From JANQQJ01 sp046290575 (GTDB lineage: Bacteria; Pseudomonadota; Alphaproteobacteria; SMXS01), in NCBI GenBank assembly GCA_046290575.1, contig JBKAGX010000011.1:1-64000 (forward strand): 64,000 bases of DNA, in the 5' to 3' direction. Of this stretch, positions 35,653 to 43,789 are shown in pieces; positions within the stretch are counted from its first letter, which is position 1; each line of letters starts with the position of its first letter. The translations under genes were made by a program, and so were the position numbers. A model generated the notes under the pieces. That model worked only from the letters and a program-made list of their open reading frames with translations. It was not told where the DNA came from and searched no databases.

Positions 35653-37416
35653 ATGCACGAATTCGATCTGCTGATCAGGGGCGGCACCATCATCGATGGA
35701 ACGGGCATGAGCCGTTTCAAAGGTGATATCGGGATCAAGGACGGCGTGATTGCCAAAACGGGTCTCGAGCTCACGGGTAGCGCCGCGCAGGTGATCGACG
35801 CAGAGGGCAAGATCATCGCGCCGGGCGTGATCGACCTTCACACCCATTACGACGCCCAAATTCACTGGGACCCGTACTGCACCAACTCAGGCTGGCACGG
35901 AACAACCAGTGTCGTCGTCGGCAATTGCGGCTTCGGCTTCGCCCCCTGCAAGCCTGAGAACCGTGACCGCTATATGCTGATGATGGAGAACACGGAACAG
36001 GTTCCCTATGAGGTCATGGGCCGCGCACTGCCCTGGACCTGGGAGACCTTTCCCCAGTGGATGGACCATCTGCGGGCGTTGCCGAAAGGCATCAACATCT
36101 CCAGCTTTTTGCCCCTCAACGCGCTGATGATCCATGTGATGGGGATCGATGCGGCGAAGTCGCGGCCTGCCACCGCCGATGAGCGCCGCCAGATGGCCAC
36201 GCTCCTCAACGAGGCGATGGATGCGGGCGCGATCGGTTTCGCATTCTCCTATCAGGGCATGAAGAACGGCCATACCGACTATGACGGGTCGCCCATGCCG
36301 ACCGACATCATGGACCCTGAAGAAGCGTTCTTGCTTGGCGAAGTCCTGCGCGAGCGGGGGCAGGGGTTCATTCAAGTGCTGTCCGACCTGCCTGGATGCG
36401 CCACCAATCGGGGGATTATCGAGGAACTGGCCGAGCGGTCCCGCCGGCCCATACTCCACAATATCCTGCAGATCATGGACCAGGCGCCCGAGTATCACGA
36501 GGGCATTCTTGAGTGGCTGGACGACATGGCGGCCAAAGGCCACGCCGTCTACACCCAGGCGATGTCCATGCGGTCCTGGACCGAATTCAACTTTGTCGAT
36601 TACAACTTCTGGGACGGCATCGACCCGATTTTCAAGGAGTTCTCGCTCGCTGGAGACGCGGGCGACAAGCTTGCCCTTGCGGCCGATCCAGATTATCGGG
36701 CGCGCTTTCGGGCGACCTATACGCCCGAGGCGATGATGGAGGCCGGCGGGCCGCTTGAGTCGTTCAAGCTCGTCGATGCCCACGGGACCGCGCCCTATGC
36801 GGATTTCGAAGGGCAACTGCTGGGCGAGATTGCCGCAGCGCGCGGCCTCGGCATAGTCGATCTGTTTTTCGACCTCTTTATCGCGACGGATGCGCAGGCC
36901 GAGGTCCGCACGACGCTGCTGGGCACGGAAGATCCCGAGCTTGTCGCCAAGGTGCTGCGGCACCCGCGGGTGCTGTTCGGCGCTTCAGACGGCGGCGCCC
37001 ATGTGAAGTACTGGTCTGGGGGGCAGTTCTCGACCGACGTCATCATGTGGCTGGCGCGCGAGTCTCAACAGATGTCGCTCGAGGACATCCACTTCAAGCT
37101 GAGTTATCTGCCCGCACGCTTCGCGGGTTTTGATGGACGCGGCGCGCTGCTGCCCGGCTATGCGGCCGACGTGATGATCTATGACTTTGACGCATTGTCC
37201 TGCGATTTGAGCCGTTACCGGGTCGTCAACGATCTGCCGGGCGGTGATTGCCGCCGCGTGACCTATGCCGAAGGTGTCGATGCGGTGATCGTCAACGGAC
37301 AGGTCACGTTCGGTAAGGGATCGACCTGCACCAACGCGGTGCCGGGGCGCGTGCTGTCGCCAACACCGCCCGTGAACCATGCCAGCGCGCCCTCGATCGT
37401 CGTCGCTGCCGAATAG
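35653..37416 (+). CDS. N-acyl-D-amino-acid deacylase-like amidohydrolase
   Basis: Amidohydrolase superfamily protein (587 aa) of the D-aminoacylase type. The N-terminal beta-strand DLLIRGGTIIDGTGMSR and the metal-binding HxH in APGVIDLHTHYDAQIHWDP are conserved, as is the GNCGFGFAPC segment and the late HPRVLFGASDGGAHVKYW. Enzymes of this group hydrolyse N-acyl bonds, but many homologs in degradation operons act on unknown amides or lactams. The gene follows the TetR operator; GGGAGGGCGA is its ribosome-binding site. A P450 gene follows after 30 bases. Confidence 0.88.
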   Translation: MHEFDLLIRGGTIIDGTGMSRFKGDIGIKDGVIAKTGLELTGSAAQVIDAEGKIIAPGVIDLHTHYDAQIHWDPYCTNSGWHGTTSVVVGNCGFGFAPCKPENRDRYMLMMENTEQVPYEVMGRALPWTWETFPQWMDHLRALPKGINISSFLPLNALMIHVMGIDAAKSRPATADERRQMATLLNEAMDAGAIGFAFSYQGMKNGHTDYDGSPMPTDIMDPEEAFLLGEVLRERGQGFIQVLSDLPGCATNRGIIEELAERSRRPILHNILQIMDQAPEYHEGILEWLDDMAAKGHAVYTQAMSMRSWTEFNFVDYNFWDGIDPIFKEFSLAGDAGDKLALAADPDYRARFRATYTPEAMMEAGGPLESFKLVDAHGTAPYADFEGQLLGEIAAARGLGIVDLFFDLFIATDAQAEVRTTLLGTEDPELVAKVLRHPRVLFGASDGGAHVKYWSGGQFSTDVIMWLARESQQMSLEDIHFKLSYLPARFAGFDGRGALLPGYAADVMIYDFDALSCDLSRYRVVNDLPGGDCRRVTYAEGVDAVIVNGQVTFGKGSTCTNAVPGRVLSPTPPVNHASAPSIVVAAE

Positions 37417-37446
37417 ACCCGCAATTTATTCACTCTGGAGAGCTCC

Positions 37447-38796
37447 ATGAACATCGAAAGCCCCGTTGCGGCAACTGCCACGAGCTATATTACCGACGAA
37501 ATGAAAAGCGACCTTGATGCCGTCATCAAGGCGATTCCCCCCAGCCAGCTTGTCTCACCGGATCACCAGGTGCCGGGCATGGACCCGGAAGTCTCCTGCG
37601 ATCCCTACACTCACTTCAAAAGCCTGCGCGACCGCATGGGCGAGGTGCTCGAATACAGAGACGGGATGTATGGCGATGTGAGCGTCTACAACGTCTTTGG
37701 CCACGATCTCTCGAAGCCCAATTTCTGCGTGCTGGGTTACGACCTGATCCGCCAGATGTGCATGGATAAGGAGAGCTTCATCAACAGGGAGGCCTATGGC
37801 ATGCACACCAAGGCGCAAAGCGACTTTCCTCTGGTCAATGAAATGGACGGTGACGACCACCGGCTCACGCGTGGCCTTTTCGACCGTGAGGTGTTTTCCA
37901 AACAGCACATGATCGATTTCTCCGACCAAACGATCAGCCCCATGGCTGATTTCCTGACCAAGCGCATCGCGGCCAAGCTTGAGGCCGGCGAGGCGGCGGA
38001 ACTTTGCCGCGACCTGGCGCTGCCGCTGCTCTACAGCTCCATGGCGCGGATCGTCGGGGTGCCGCTGGTCGATCTCACCTATTTTGTCGATATGGGCGAG
38101 CGGGCATTTGGCGCCAGTCGTGATCCGCAGGCGGCCTATGCCGCGGTTCAGGAGTTGGCCGCCTTCTTTACGGAGAAATATCACGAGCGCAAGGCCGGCG
38201 GCGACCTCGACAGCGGCGACCTGATGTCGATGATGGCCAAGGCTGAGCGCAATGGCCGCAGCTTCAGTGACGCGGAAATCATTGCCTATTGCCGCTTCCT
38301 GTTGCCCGGGGGCATTGAGACGACGTGGCGGCAAACAGCCAATGTCTGTTACGCCATGATGACCAACCCCGACGCTTATGCCGAAGTGGTCGCGGACCCC
38401 TCACTCATTCCGGCCGCTATTGAGGAGGCGTGCCGGTGGCTGGCGTCCGGCTTCGTTGTACCGCGCATCGCGGCCAGAGATACCGAACTCGGCGGTGTTG
38501 CCATCCCGGCGGGATCAAGCATGGTGGGCATATTCGGCGTCGCCAATCGCGACGAGCGTATCTGGGACCGTCCTGACGATTTCGATCTGCACCGGGCCCG
38601 CAAAGCGCATCTGACCTTCAGCGTGGGCTCGCATATCTGTATGGGGCAGCATCTGGCCCGACAGAGCCTGGCCGGCGCGTTGACCGCGATGGTGAACAAT
38701 CTGCCGGGTATGAAGCTGGCTTGTGAACCGGCGGACATCCAGCTCACCGGTTTCCAGATCCGCTGCCCCGAAAGGGTGCCGGTCACGGCGGCCTGA
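37447..38796 (+). CDS. cytochrome P450 monooxygenase
   Basis: Soluble bacterial P450 of 449 aa. The I-helix oxygen-binding segment is LLPGGIETTWRQ, the ExxR motif is in IEEACRWL, and the heme-binding loop FSVGSHICMGQHLAR has the proximal Cys at residue 398. It forms an operon with the amidohydrolase under the TetR operator, so it likely oxidises the product or substrate of that enzyme. The redox partner is not adjacent; the ferredoxin at 51752 is a candidate. Confidence 0.94.
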   Translation: MNIESPVAATATSYITDEMKSDLDAVIKAIPPSQLVSPDHQVPGMDPEVSCDPYTHFKSLRDRMGEVLEYRDGMYGDVSVYNVFGHDLSKPNFCVLGYDLIRQMCMDKESFINREAYGMHTKAQSDFPLVNEMDGDDHRLTRGLFDREVFSKQHMIDFSDQTISPMADFLTKRIAAKLEAGEAAELCRDLALPLLYSSMARIVGVPLVDLTYFVDMGERAFGASRDPQAAYAAVQELAAFFTEKYHERKAGGDLDSGDLMSMMAKAERNGRSFSDAEIIAYCRFLLPGGIETTWRQTANVCYAMMTNPDAYAEVVADPSLIPAAIEEACRWLASGFVVPRIAARDTELGGVAIPAGSSMVGIFGVANRDERIWDRPDDFDLHRARKAHLTFSVGSHICMGQHLARQSLAGALTAMVNNLPGMKLACEPADIQLTGFQIRCPERVPVTAA

Positions 38797-38864
38797 CGCT
38801 GTTAGTTACCCGGCACCGGATAGGGCTAAGGCGTAATGTAATTACTTATCCAAGGATTAATGGC

Positions 38865-39056
38865 CTAATGGCAATGGACGGTGCCTGTTTTATGGTCTTT
38901 GTGGCAGCACTGACCGGGCGGCGAGCTTTTTCTGCATCCGCCTCCATGCCCTGGTTCAGCGCATATGATGGCAGCCCGTTCCTCTGTTGAACCGCTGGCT
39001 TTGGCCCCGCCTAGAGCCAGGGTCACGGTGAACGCGGCCGCGATTAGGACTCTCAT
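38865..39056 (-). CDS. small secreted Cys/His-rich protein
   Basis: A 63-residue protein with a signal peptide (MRVLIAAAFTVTLALGGAKA) and a short mature part holding five Cys and several His, ending CCHKDHKTGTVHCH. The spacing suggests disulfides or metal binding in the periplasm. No family is recognised. The ATG at 39056 is preferred over 39071 because it puts the positive charge right before the hydrophobic core. Confidence 0.65.
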   Translation of the reverse strand: MRVLIAAAFTVTLALGGAKASGSTEERAAIICAEPGHGGGCRKSSPPGQCCHKDHKTGTVHCH

Positions 39057-39219
39057 ATTGTCCTCCCCCAATCGTCATGTAATTCGGGACAGCCTACAAT
39101 TGGACGCAAGGTCAGGCAAACCCTGCTCCTCAATCTTTCTTTTACAGCGTAAAATTTGTCATTGAATTTCGATCTGTGCTCCCTGACAATGCGGCAACAG
39201 CAAACGAGGAGCACTCACT

Positions 39220-40575
39220 ATGTCAGCAGTCCTGAAAGAAGACGTCCCCGGCCACCTGCGTGGCAACGGTCGTCCGGTTACCGAAGAACTCACCCTGACC
39301 GACCTGAAGGTCACCGGGAACATTCCGCCCGAGCTCGACGGACGTTACGTCCGCGCCGGCGCCAATCCGCTGTCGGGCCACAGCGATCACCCGTTCCTGG
39401 GCGATGGCATGATGCACGGTGTGCGGCTTCGCGACGGCAAGGCCGAATGGTACCGCAACCGCTATGTGCAGACGCCGTTCATCAAGAACCCCGATATCGA
39501 CGTCCTGGACATGTCCGTGATGATGGACATGAAATCATCGAAGGCCAACACGCACGTTATCGGTCATTCAGGCAAGATTCTCGCACTTGAGGAAGGCCAC
39601 TTCCCCTATGAGCTGGATGGTAATCTTGAAACGGTAGGCGCGACTGACTTTGACGGTATCCTGAAGGGCTCCTTCACGGCGCACCCGAAGATCTGCCCCG
39701 TGACCGGCGAGCTGCTGGCCTTCGGCTATTCCGCGCTTGCACCCTATCTGCGCTATCTGCGCGTTTCTGCAGACGGCAAGCTGGTGCAGACCGAAGAAAT
39801 CACGGTCGGCGGGCCGACCATGATGCACGACTTCAACATCACGGAAAACAATGTGATTTTCATGGATCTGCCGGCCTGCTTCGATTTGAACGCAGCGATG
39901 AGCGGCGAGATGCCGATCCGCTGGAACGATGATTATCCGTCACGTCTGGGCGTCATGCCGCGCAACGGCACCGATGCTGATGTCACCTGGTACGACATCA
40001 ATCCGTGCTATGTGTTCCACCCGATGAATTCCTATGAGGACGGCGACAAGATCATCCTCGACGTCGCGCGCTTCCCCTATATCTGGCGCGAGTCGACCAT
40101 GGACTTCCCTGATGCGGTGCTGTGGCGTTGGACCATCGACACCAAGACGGGCACCGTCCACGAAGAGCAGGTTGATGACCGCCCTGGCGAGTTCCCGCGC
40201 GTTGCCGATGACGTTGTCGGCTTGAAGCACCGCTATGGCTATGAGATGCGCGGCGCTGAAGGTGGCCTGGTTGGTGACCCGACCAGGGACGCCGGCGGTA
40301 TCCGCAAATATGACCGCGAAGCCGGCACGTTCTCCGATGTCGATTTCGGCGTTGGCCGTATCGGCGGTGAGCCGGTCTTTGCCCCGGCCGCTGGCCGTGA
40401 AAGCGAAGACCACGGTTATCTGATGACCTATGTCTACGACGCGGACACAGACCTGAGCGAACTGATCATTGTCGATGCCAAGTCCATGGACAACGAGCCG
40501 GTTGCCCGGGTGCACCTGCCGCGCGTGCCGGGCGGATTCCACGGCAGCTGGATTCCGGCATCAGTCGTAAGCTGA
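39220..40575 (+). CDS. carotenoid oxygenase family dioxygenase
   Basis: A seven-bladed beta-propeller non-heme iron dioxygenase of the carotenoid cleavage/lignostilbene dioxygenase family. Four iron-binding histidines are identifiable: FTAHPK (H155), MMHDFN (H203), VFHPMN (H267) and FHGSW (H441). The N-terminal segment DGRYVRAGANPLSG is also conserved. The 451-aa length is slightly short but complete. GAGGAG precedes the ATG. The substrate may be a stilbene, isoeugenol-like compound or apocarotenoid. Confidence 0.92.
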   Translation: MSAVLKEDVPGHLRGNGRPVTEELTLTDLKVTGNIPPELDGRYVRAGANPLSGHSDHPFLGDGMMHGVRLRDGKAEWYRNRYVQTPFIKNPDIDVLDMSVMMDMKSSKANTHVIGHSGKILALEEGHFPYELDGNLETVGATDFDGILKGSFTAHPKICPVTGELLAFGYSALAPYLRYLRVSADGKLVQTEEITVGGPTMMHDFNITENNVIFMDLPACFDLNAAMSGEMPIRWNDDYPSRLGVMPRNGTDADVTWYDINPCYVFHPMNSYEDGDKIILDVARFPYIWRESTMDFPDAVLWRWTIDTKTGTVHEEQVDDRPGEFPRVADDVVGLKHRYGYEMRGAEGGLVGDPTRDAGGIRKYDREAGTFSDVDFGVGRIGGEPVFAPAAGRESEDHGYLMTYVYDADTDLSELIIVDAKSMDNEPVARVHLPRVPGGFHGSWIPASVVS

Positions 40576-40594
40576 TCTGAAGATGTGTTTGCTT

Positions 40595-40624
40595 GGACAG
40601 CAGGGTCTCAGGACCCTGCTGTCC
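40595..40624 (+). terminator. strong hairpin after the carotenoid oxygenase gene
   Basis: GGACAGCAGGGTC and its complement form a perfect 13-bp stem around TCAG, 19 bases after the stop. It lacks a T-run, so it may stop transcription in another way or protect the mRNA 3' end. Confidence 0.5.
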
Positions 40625-40686
40625 GGGCAATACCGACGGCGCGGACTTTGTGCTAACCTTGTCGCGACGCGTGAGGGAGAAGCAAG

Positions 40687-41784
40687 ATGGTCACTGTTCT
40701 AACCGAAACAACAAATGTCGATGTGCCAGGGTCCGGCGAAAACGATCTCTGGCTCAACAAGACTGATGTGGACACAGCGACCGGTTGGGTGCTGAAGCCG
40801 GAAGGCTTCTGCCAGGGTGATATTTGCGTCCCCGTTCCGGCAGGACAGGAAGACGCCTTTATCAAGGACGACCATGTCAATGTCTCTGCCTTCTGGGCCC
40901 ACATGAACAAACCGGCCGTGTCGTCCGATAGCGGTGATGTCTGGTTTCTGGGAGAAGGCGCAGACAGCCGCAATGACGCGTTGCTCAGTCTCGAAGCGCC
41001 GGATTTCACACTGCCGGATCTCGACGGCAAGATGCATTCTCTGACGGATTTTCGAGGGAAGCGGGTGCTGCTCGCCACCTGGGCATCCTGGTGAGGATGC
41101 CGGCTTGATCTGCCAGTTTGGCAGACCCTTTACGAAGAAGTAGCCGACCAGGACTTTATCATTCTTTCCGTTGCCATGGACGCGGATGTCGAGGCCGCGC
41201 GGCCTTGGATTGAGAATGCCAACCCGACCTATGTGACACTGATCGACCGGAACCACGTTCTGTCGTCGCTCTATAATATGGTGAACGTGCCGCAGGCCGT
41301 CTGGATCGATGAAAACGGCATTGTGGTGCGGCCGACCGAGACAGCGGGGTCGATCGATATTCTGCGTGATTTCGACCCTGCCAGCGGCGGATTCTCGCCA
41401 GAGACCCTGGAACGGGCAGGGACGGCGAAAAACACCTATGTTGGCGCCGTCAAGGACTGGGCGATCAAGGGTGCCGCCAGCCAATATGTATTCGATGCTG
41501 CAGCCGCACGCGCGCATGTCCCTGAAATGACAGATGGCGTGGCACTGGCCCATGCGACCTTCCAATTGGGGCAGTATCTGCACCGCGAAGGCCGTTCAGA
41601 TGAGGCAGACGCCTTGTTCGCCCGGTGCCGCGAGCTGCATCCCGCGTCCTGGAACATCTTCCGCCAGACGACGGAAAAGGAAGAGACCGGCATCGCGGTC
41701 GGCGAGGAATTCTGGGGCAAGGTGATGTCGCTGGGCGACGAGCAATATTATGCCAGTGTCGATATGGACGGCATGCCGGATTAG
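40687..41784 (+). CDS. ResA-like WAxxUGC selenoprotein (in-frame UGA = Sec136)
   Basis: A single frame runs from ATG 40687 to TAG at 41784 interrupted only by TGA at 41092-41094. Before it: VLLATWASW; after it: GCRLDLPVWQTLYEE and an intact thioredoxin-like fold (ILSVAMDADVEAARPW, VNVPQAVWIDENGIVVRP). The TGA is exactly at the first redox residue of the WASW-U-G-C motif, matching the WAxxUGC (seleno)protein family. A stem-loop CTGCCA-GTT-TGGCAG at 41110-41124 puts a loop G 22 bases after the UGA, as in bacterial SECIS elements. A 135-residue N-terminal region precedes the motif. If not selenocysteine, it would be a pseudogene split into 135 and about 230 codons. Confidence 0.82.
41095..41124 (+). 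promoter_or_regulatory. bacterial SECIS-like element
   Basis: Immediately after the in-frame UGA, 15 bases lead to a perfect 6-bp stem CTGCCA/TGGCAG (41110-41115 and 41119-41124) with loop GTT. The first loop base is G and it is 22 bases from the UGA, inside the known 16-37 range for SelB recognition. Confidence 0.7.
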
Positions 41785-41894
41785 TCACGATATGCTGGCG
41801 CACCTGTCTTCCCCTCGCAAGAGTTAGCCGCTACGCTTGGCGCAGACCATGGGCCTGTTCGTGTCCATCATCATGTAACGGGGGAGACGTTTCA

Positions 41895-42668
41895 GTGACC
41901 AAAGTCCATTCGCTCGATGGCGATGTTGCCGTCATCACGGGGTCCGGCAGCGGTATTGGTGAAGGCACAGCGCACGTGCTGGCGAACGCGGGCGCCCGCG
42001 TCGTGTGTGCCGCGCGGCGCGAAGCCGAGATTGAACGCGTCGCCGCGGCCATCCGCGATGCCGGGGGCGAGGCTATCGCCGTTGTTACCGATGTGACTGT
42101 TGATGAAGATGTCGAACGCCTGATGCAGGCCGCCGTGGACAAGTGGGGACGTCTCGATATTCTGGTCAACAACGCCGGTGGCTCACCGCTTCAGGCACCG
42201 CTTGTTGATATGCCCCGCGAAGAGTGGGACGCGACGCTGGCGCTGAACCTGACGGCCGTCTGGAACTGTACGCGGGTCGCCGCACGGCACATGAAAGACG
42301 GTGGCCGCGTGGTCAATGTCTCGTCCATTGCCGCTCAAAAAATCGTGCCGACAAGTGGACACTACAGCGCAGCCAAGAGGGGCGTGAATTCGTTGACGGA
42401 GTCATTTGCCTTTGAGCTGGCGCCGCGTATTCGGGTCAACGCCGTGATGCCGGGGCTGGTACCGACAGAAGTTGCCATGAAAGCGCTGAAGCTGACGGAT
42501 GCGGACTTACCCGCGTTTGAAAAGGAACTGGGTACGCCAGCCGGGCGGCTGGGCCGACCGGAAGATTTGGGTAACGCGATTCTCTATTTCGTCTCGCCGG
42601 CCTCGGACTGGGTGACCGGTGAATGTATCGCCATATCCGGCGGTGCCAATATCGCCGGGTCGGTTTAG
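41895..42668 (+). CDS. short-chain dehydrogenase/reductase
   Basis: Classical SDR of 257 aa. The cofactor motif is VITGSGSGIGEG (TGxxxGxG), the NNAG motif is ILVNNAGGS, the catalytic Ser is in VSSIAAQ and the YxxxK is HYSAAKRG. The acceptor is unknown. The start is GTG at 41895 (GGGGAG at 41881-41886); a longer frame reaches into the selenoprotein gene and is not used. It converges with bciA. Confidence 0.9.
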   Translation: MTKVHSLDGDVAVITGSGSGIGEGTAHVLANAGARVVCAARREAEIERVAAAIRDAGGEAIAVVTDVTVDEDVERLMQAAVDKWGRLDILVNNAGGSPLQAPLVDMPREEWDATLALNLTAVWNCTRVAARHMKDGGRVVNVSSIAAQKIVPTSGHYSAAKRGVNSLTESFAFELAPRIRVNAVMPGLVPTEVAMKALKLTDADLPAFEKELGTPAGRLGRPEDLGNAILYFVSPASDWVTGECIAISGGANIAGSV

Positions 42669-42678
42669 CGACCGGGCG

Positions 42679-43686
42679 TTAAAAAACTGCATGGTCGCCG
42701 CGTTCGGCGACGGTTTCGCCGTTGATAAGCTTTTCGTAATAGGCGAACAGTGTCTCTGAGCCGGTCTCGGGTGTGGCGCTTGCGTCGTATTGCCCTGTCC
42801 GTGGATTGAGGGTCAGCATGGATTCGGTGGCGTAGTACCGCCCGATGCGGGCCAGCTCGGCCTTGTCAGCGAGTGACGGAGCGATCTTCCCCAGGGCGCT
42901 GAGCGTCCAGATGATCCCATCCAGCACTTTTACAGGAACCTGCTGGAAACGGGGTTTCCGGCCCAGCAGCGTAAACAGGCGTTCCCCCTGATCCAAAGGG
43001 GTAATTGCTGGCCCGGGACCGCCAATCGGCAGGATACGGTTTTGCAACGTCTCGTCATCAAGGCAGTCGGCGAGATAGGCACCCAGATCATCGTCGCTGA
43101 TCGGCTTGCAGGCTGTCAGGGTTCCGTCGCCGAACACCAGGAATGGCTTGCCCCGCTTCAGCCGATCAAGTTGTCCCGAGAGCGATTTGAACAGGGCTGT
43201 TGGCCGAACAATCGAGTATGTCAGCCCGCTCTCTATCAACTCTTTCTCGAACGCCAGCTTGGCGTGCTGAAAGGCGAGCCGTGGCTTTTGAACACAGATG
43301 GCAGAGAGCAGAACAAACTGTGAAATGCCGGTTTTCCGCGCCACCGACAAGGCGTCAACGTGTGCCTGGTAGTCGATCGCCCAAGCATCTTTGGAGGCGC
43401 CCGTCCGGGAGGCGAGGCAGGAGACGACGGCATCAAAATGTTCGCCACAAAAGCCATGTTCCGCCAGCGAGGCTGGATTGGTCGCGTCACCGAACCGTAA
43501 TCCGGCCTGTTCCGGCAAGGCCCTATTTTCCTCGCTGCTGCGCCGAAGGAAGCAGACGACGTCATGGCCACGACCGACCAAGGCGCGAACTGCTCCCCGG
43601 CCCGCGGTTCCCGTTCCGCCCAGTACAAAAACACGTTTGGACTTTGGCTTGGTTCCGGGGGCGCGGTGGGCTGCAATCTCGTTCAT
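42679..43686 (-). CDS. bciA: divinyl (proto)chlorophyllide 8-vinyl-reductase BciA
   Basis: An NAD(P)-binding atypical SDR. It carries VFVLGGTGTAGRGAVRAL, the BciA-specific run AVVSCLASRTGASKDAWAID, then YQAHVDALSVAR, and the C-terminal YYATESML and ERGDHAVF typical of BciA. BciA reduces the 8-vinyl group during (bacterio)chlorophyll synthesis, using NADPH. No other photosynthesis gene (bch, puf, crt) is in the window, so it is separate from a photosynthetic cluster. This suggests an anoxygenic phototroph, or a relict gene in a non-phototroph. Confidence 0.85.
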   Translation of the reverse strand: MNEIAAHRAPGTKPKSKRVFVLGGTGTAGRGAVRALVGRGHDVVCFLRRSSEENRALPEQAGLRFGDATNPASLAEHGFCGEHFDAVVSCLASRTGASKDAWAIDYQAHVDALSVARKTGISQFVLLSAICVQKPRLAFQHAKLAFEKELIESGLTYSIVRPTALFKSLSGQLDRLKRGKPFLVFGDGTLTACKPISDDDLGAYLADCLDDETLQNRILPIGGPGPAITPLDQGERLFTLLGRKPRFQQVPVKVLDGIIWTLSALGKIAPSLADKAELARIGRYYATESMLTLNPRTGQYDASATPETGSETLFAYYEKLINGETVAERGDHAVF

Positions 43687-43789
43687 GGGATCAGAATAGG
43701 GGAGTAATACTCTGATTTGATAGCCTTTGATTGGACGTCAGATTGGCTAATTGCTTGAGCTTGCAGCCTTGTGTCTGCATGATCTACTG

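Noticed and set aside
41092..41094. The TGA as a nonsense mutation making a split pseudogene
   Set aside because: The frame is intact on both sides, the TGA is at the redox residue of the WAxxUGC motif and a SECIS-like hairpin follows. It cannot be fully excluded without the selA/selB genes.
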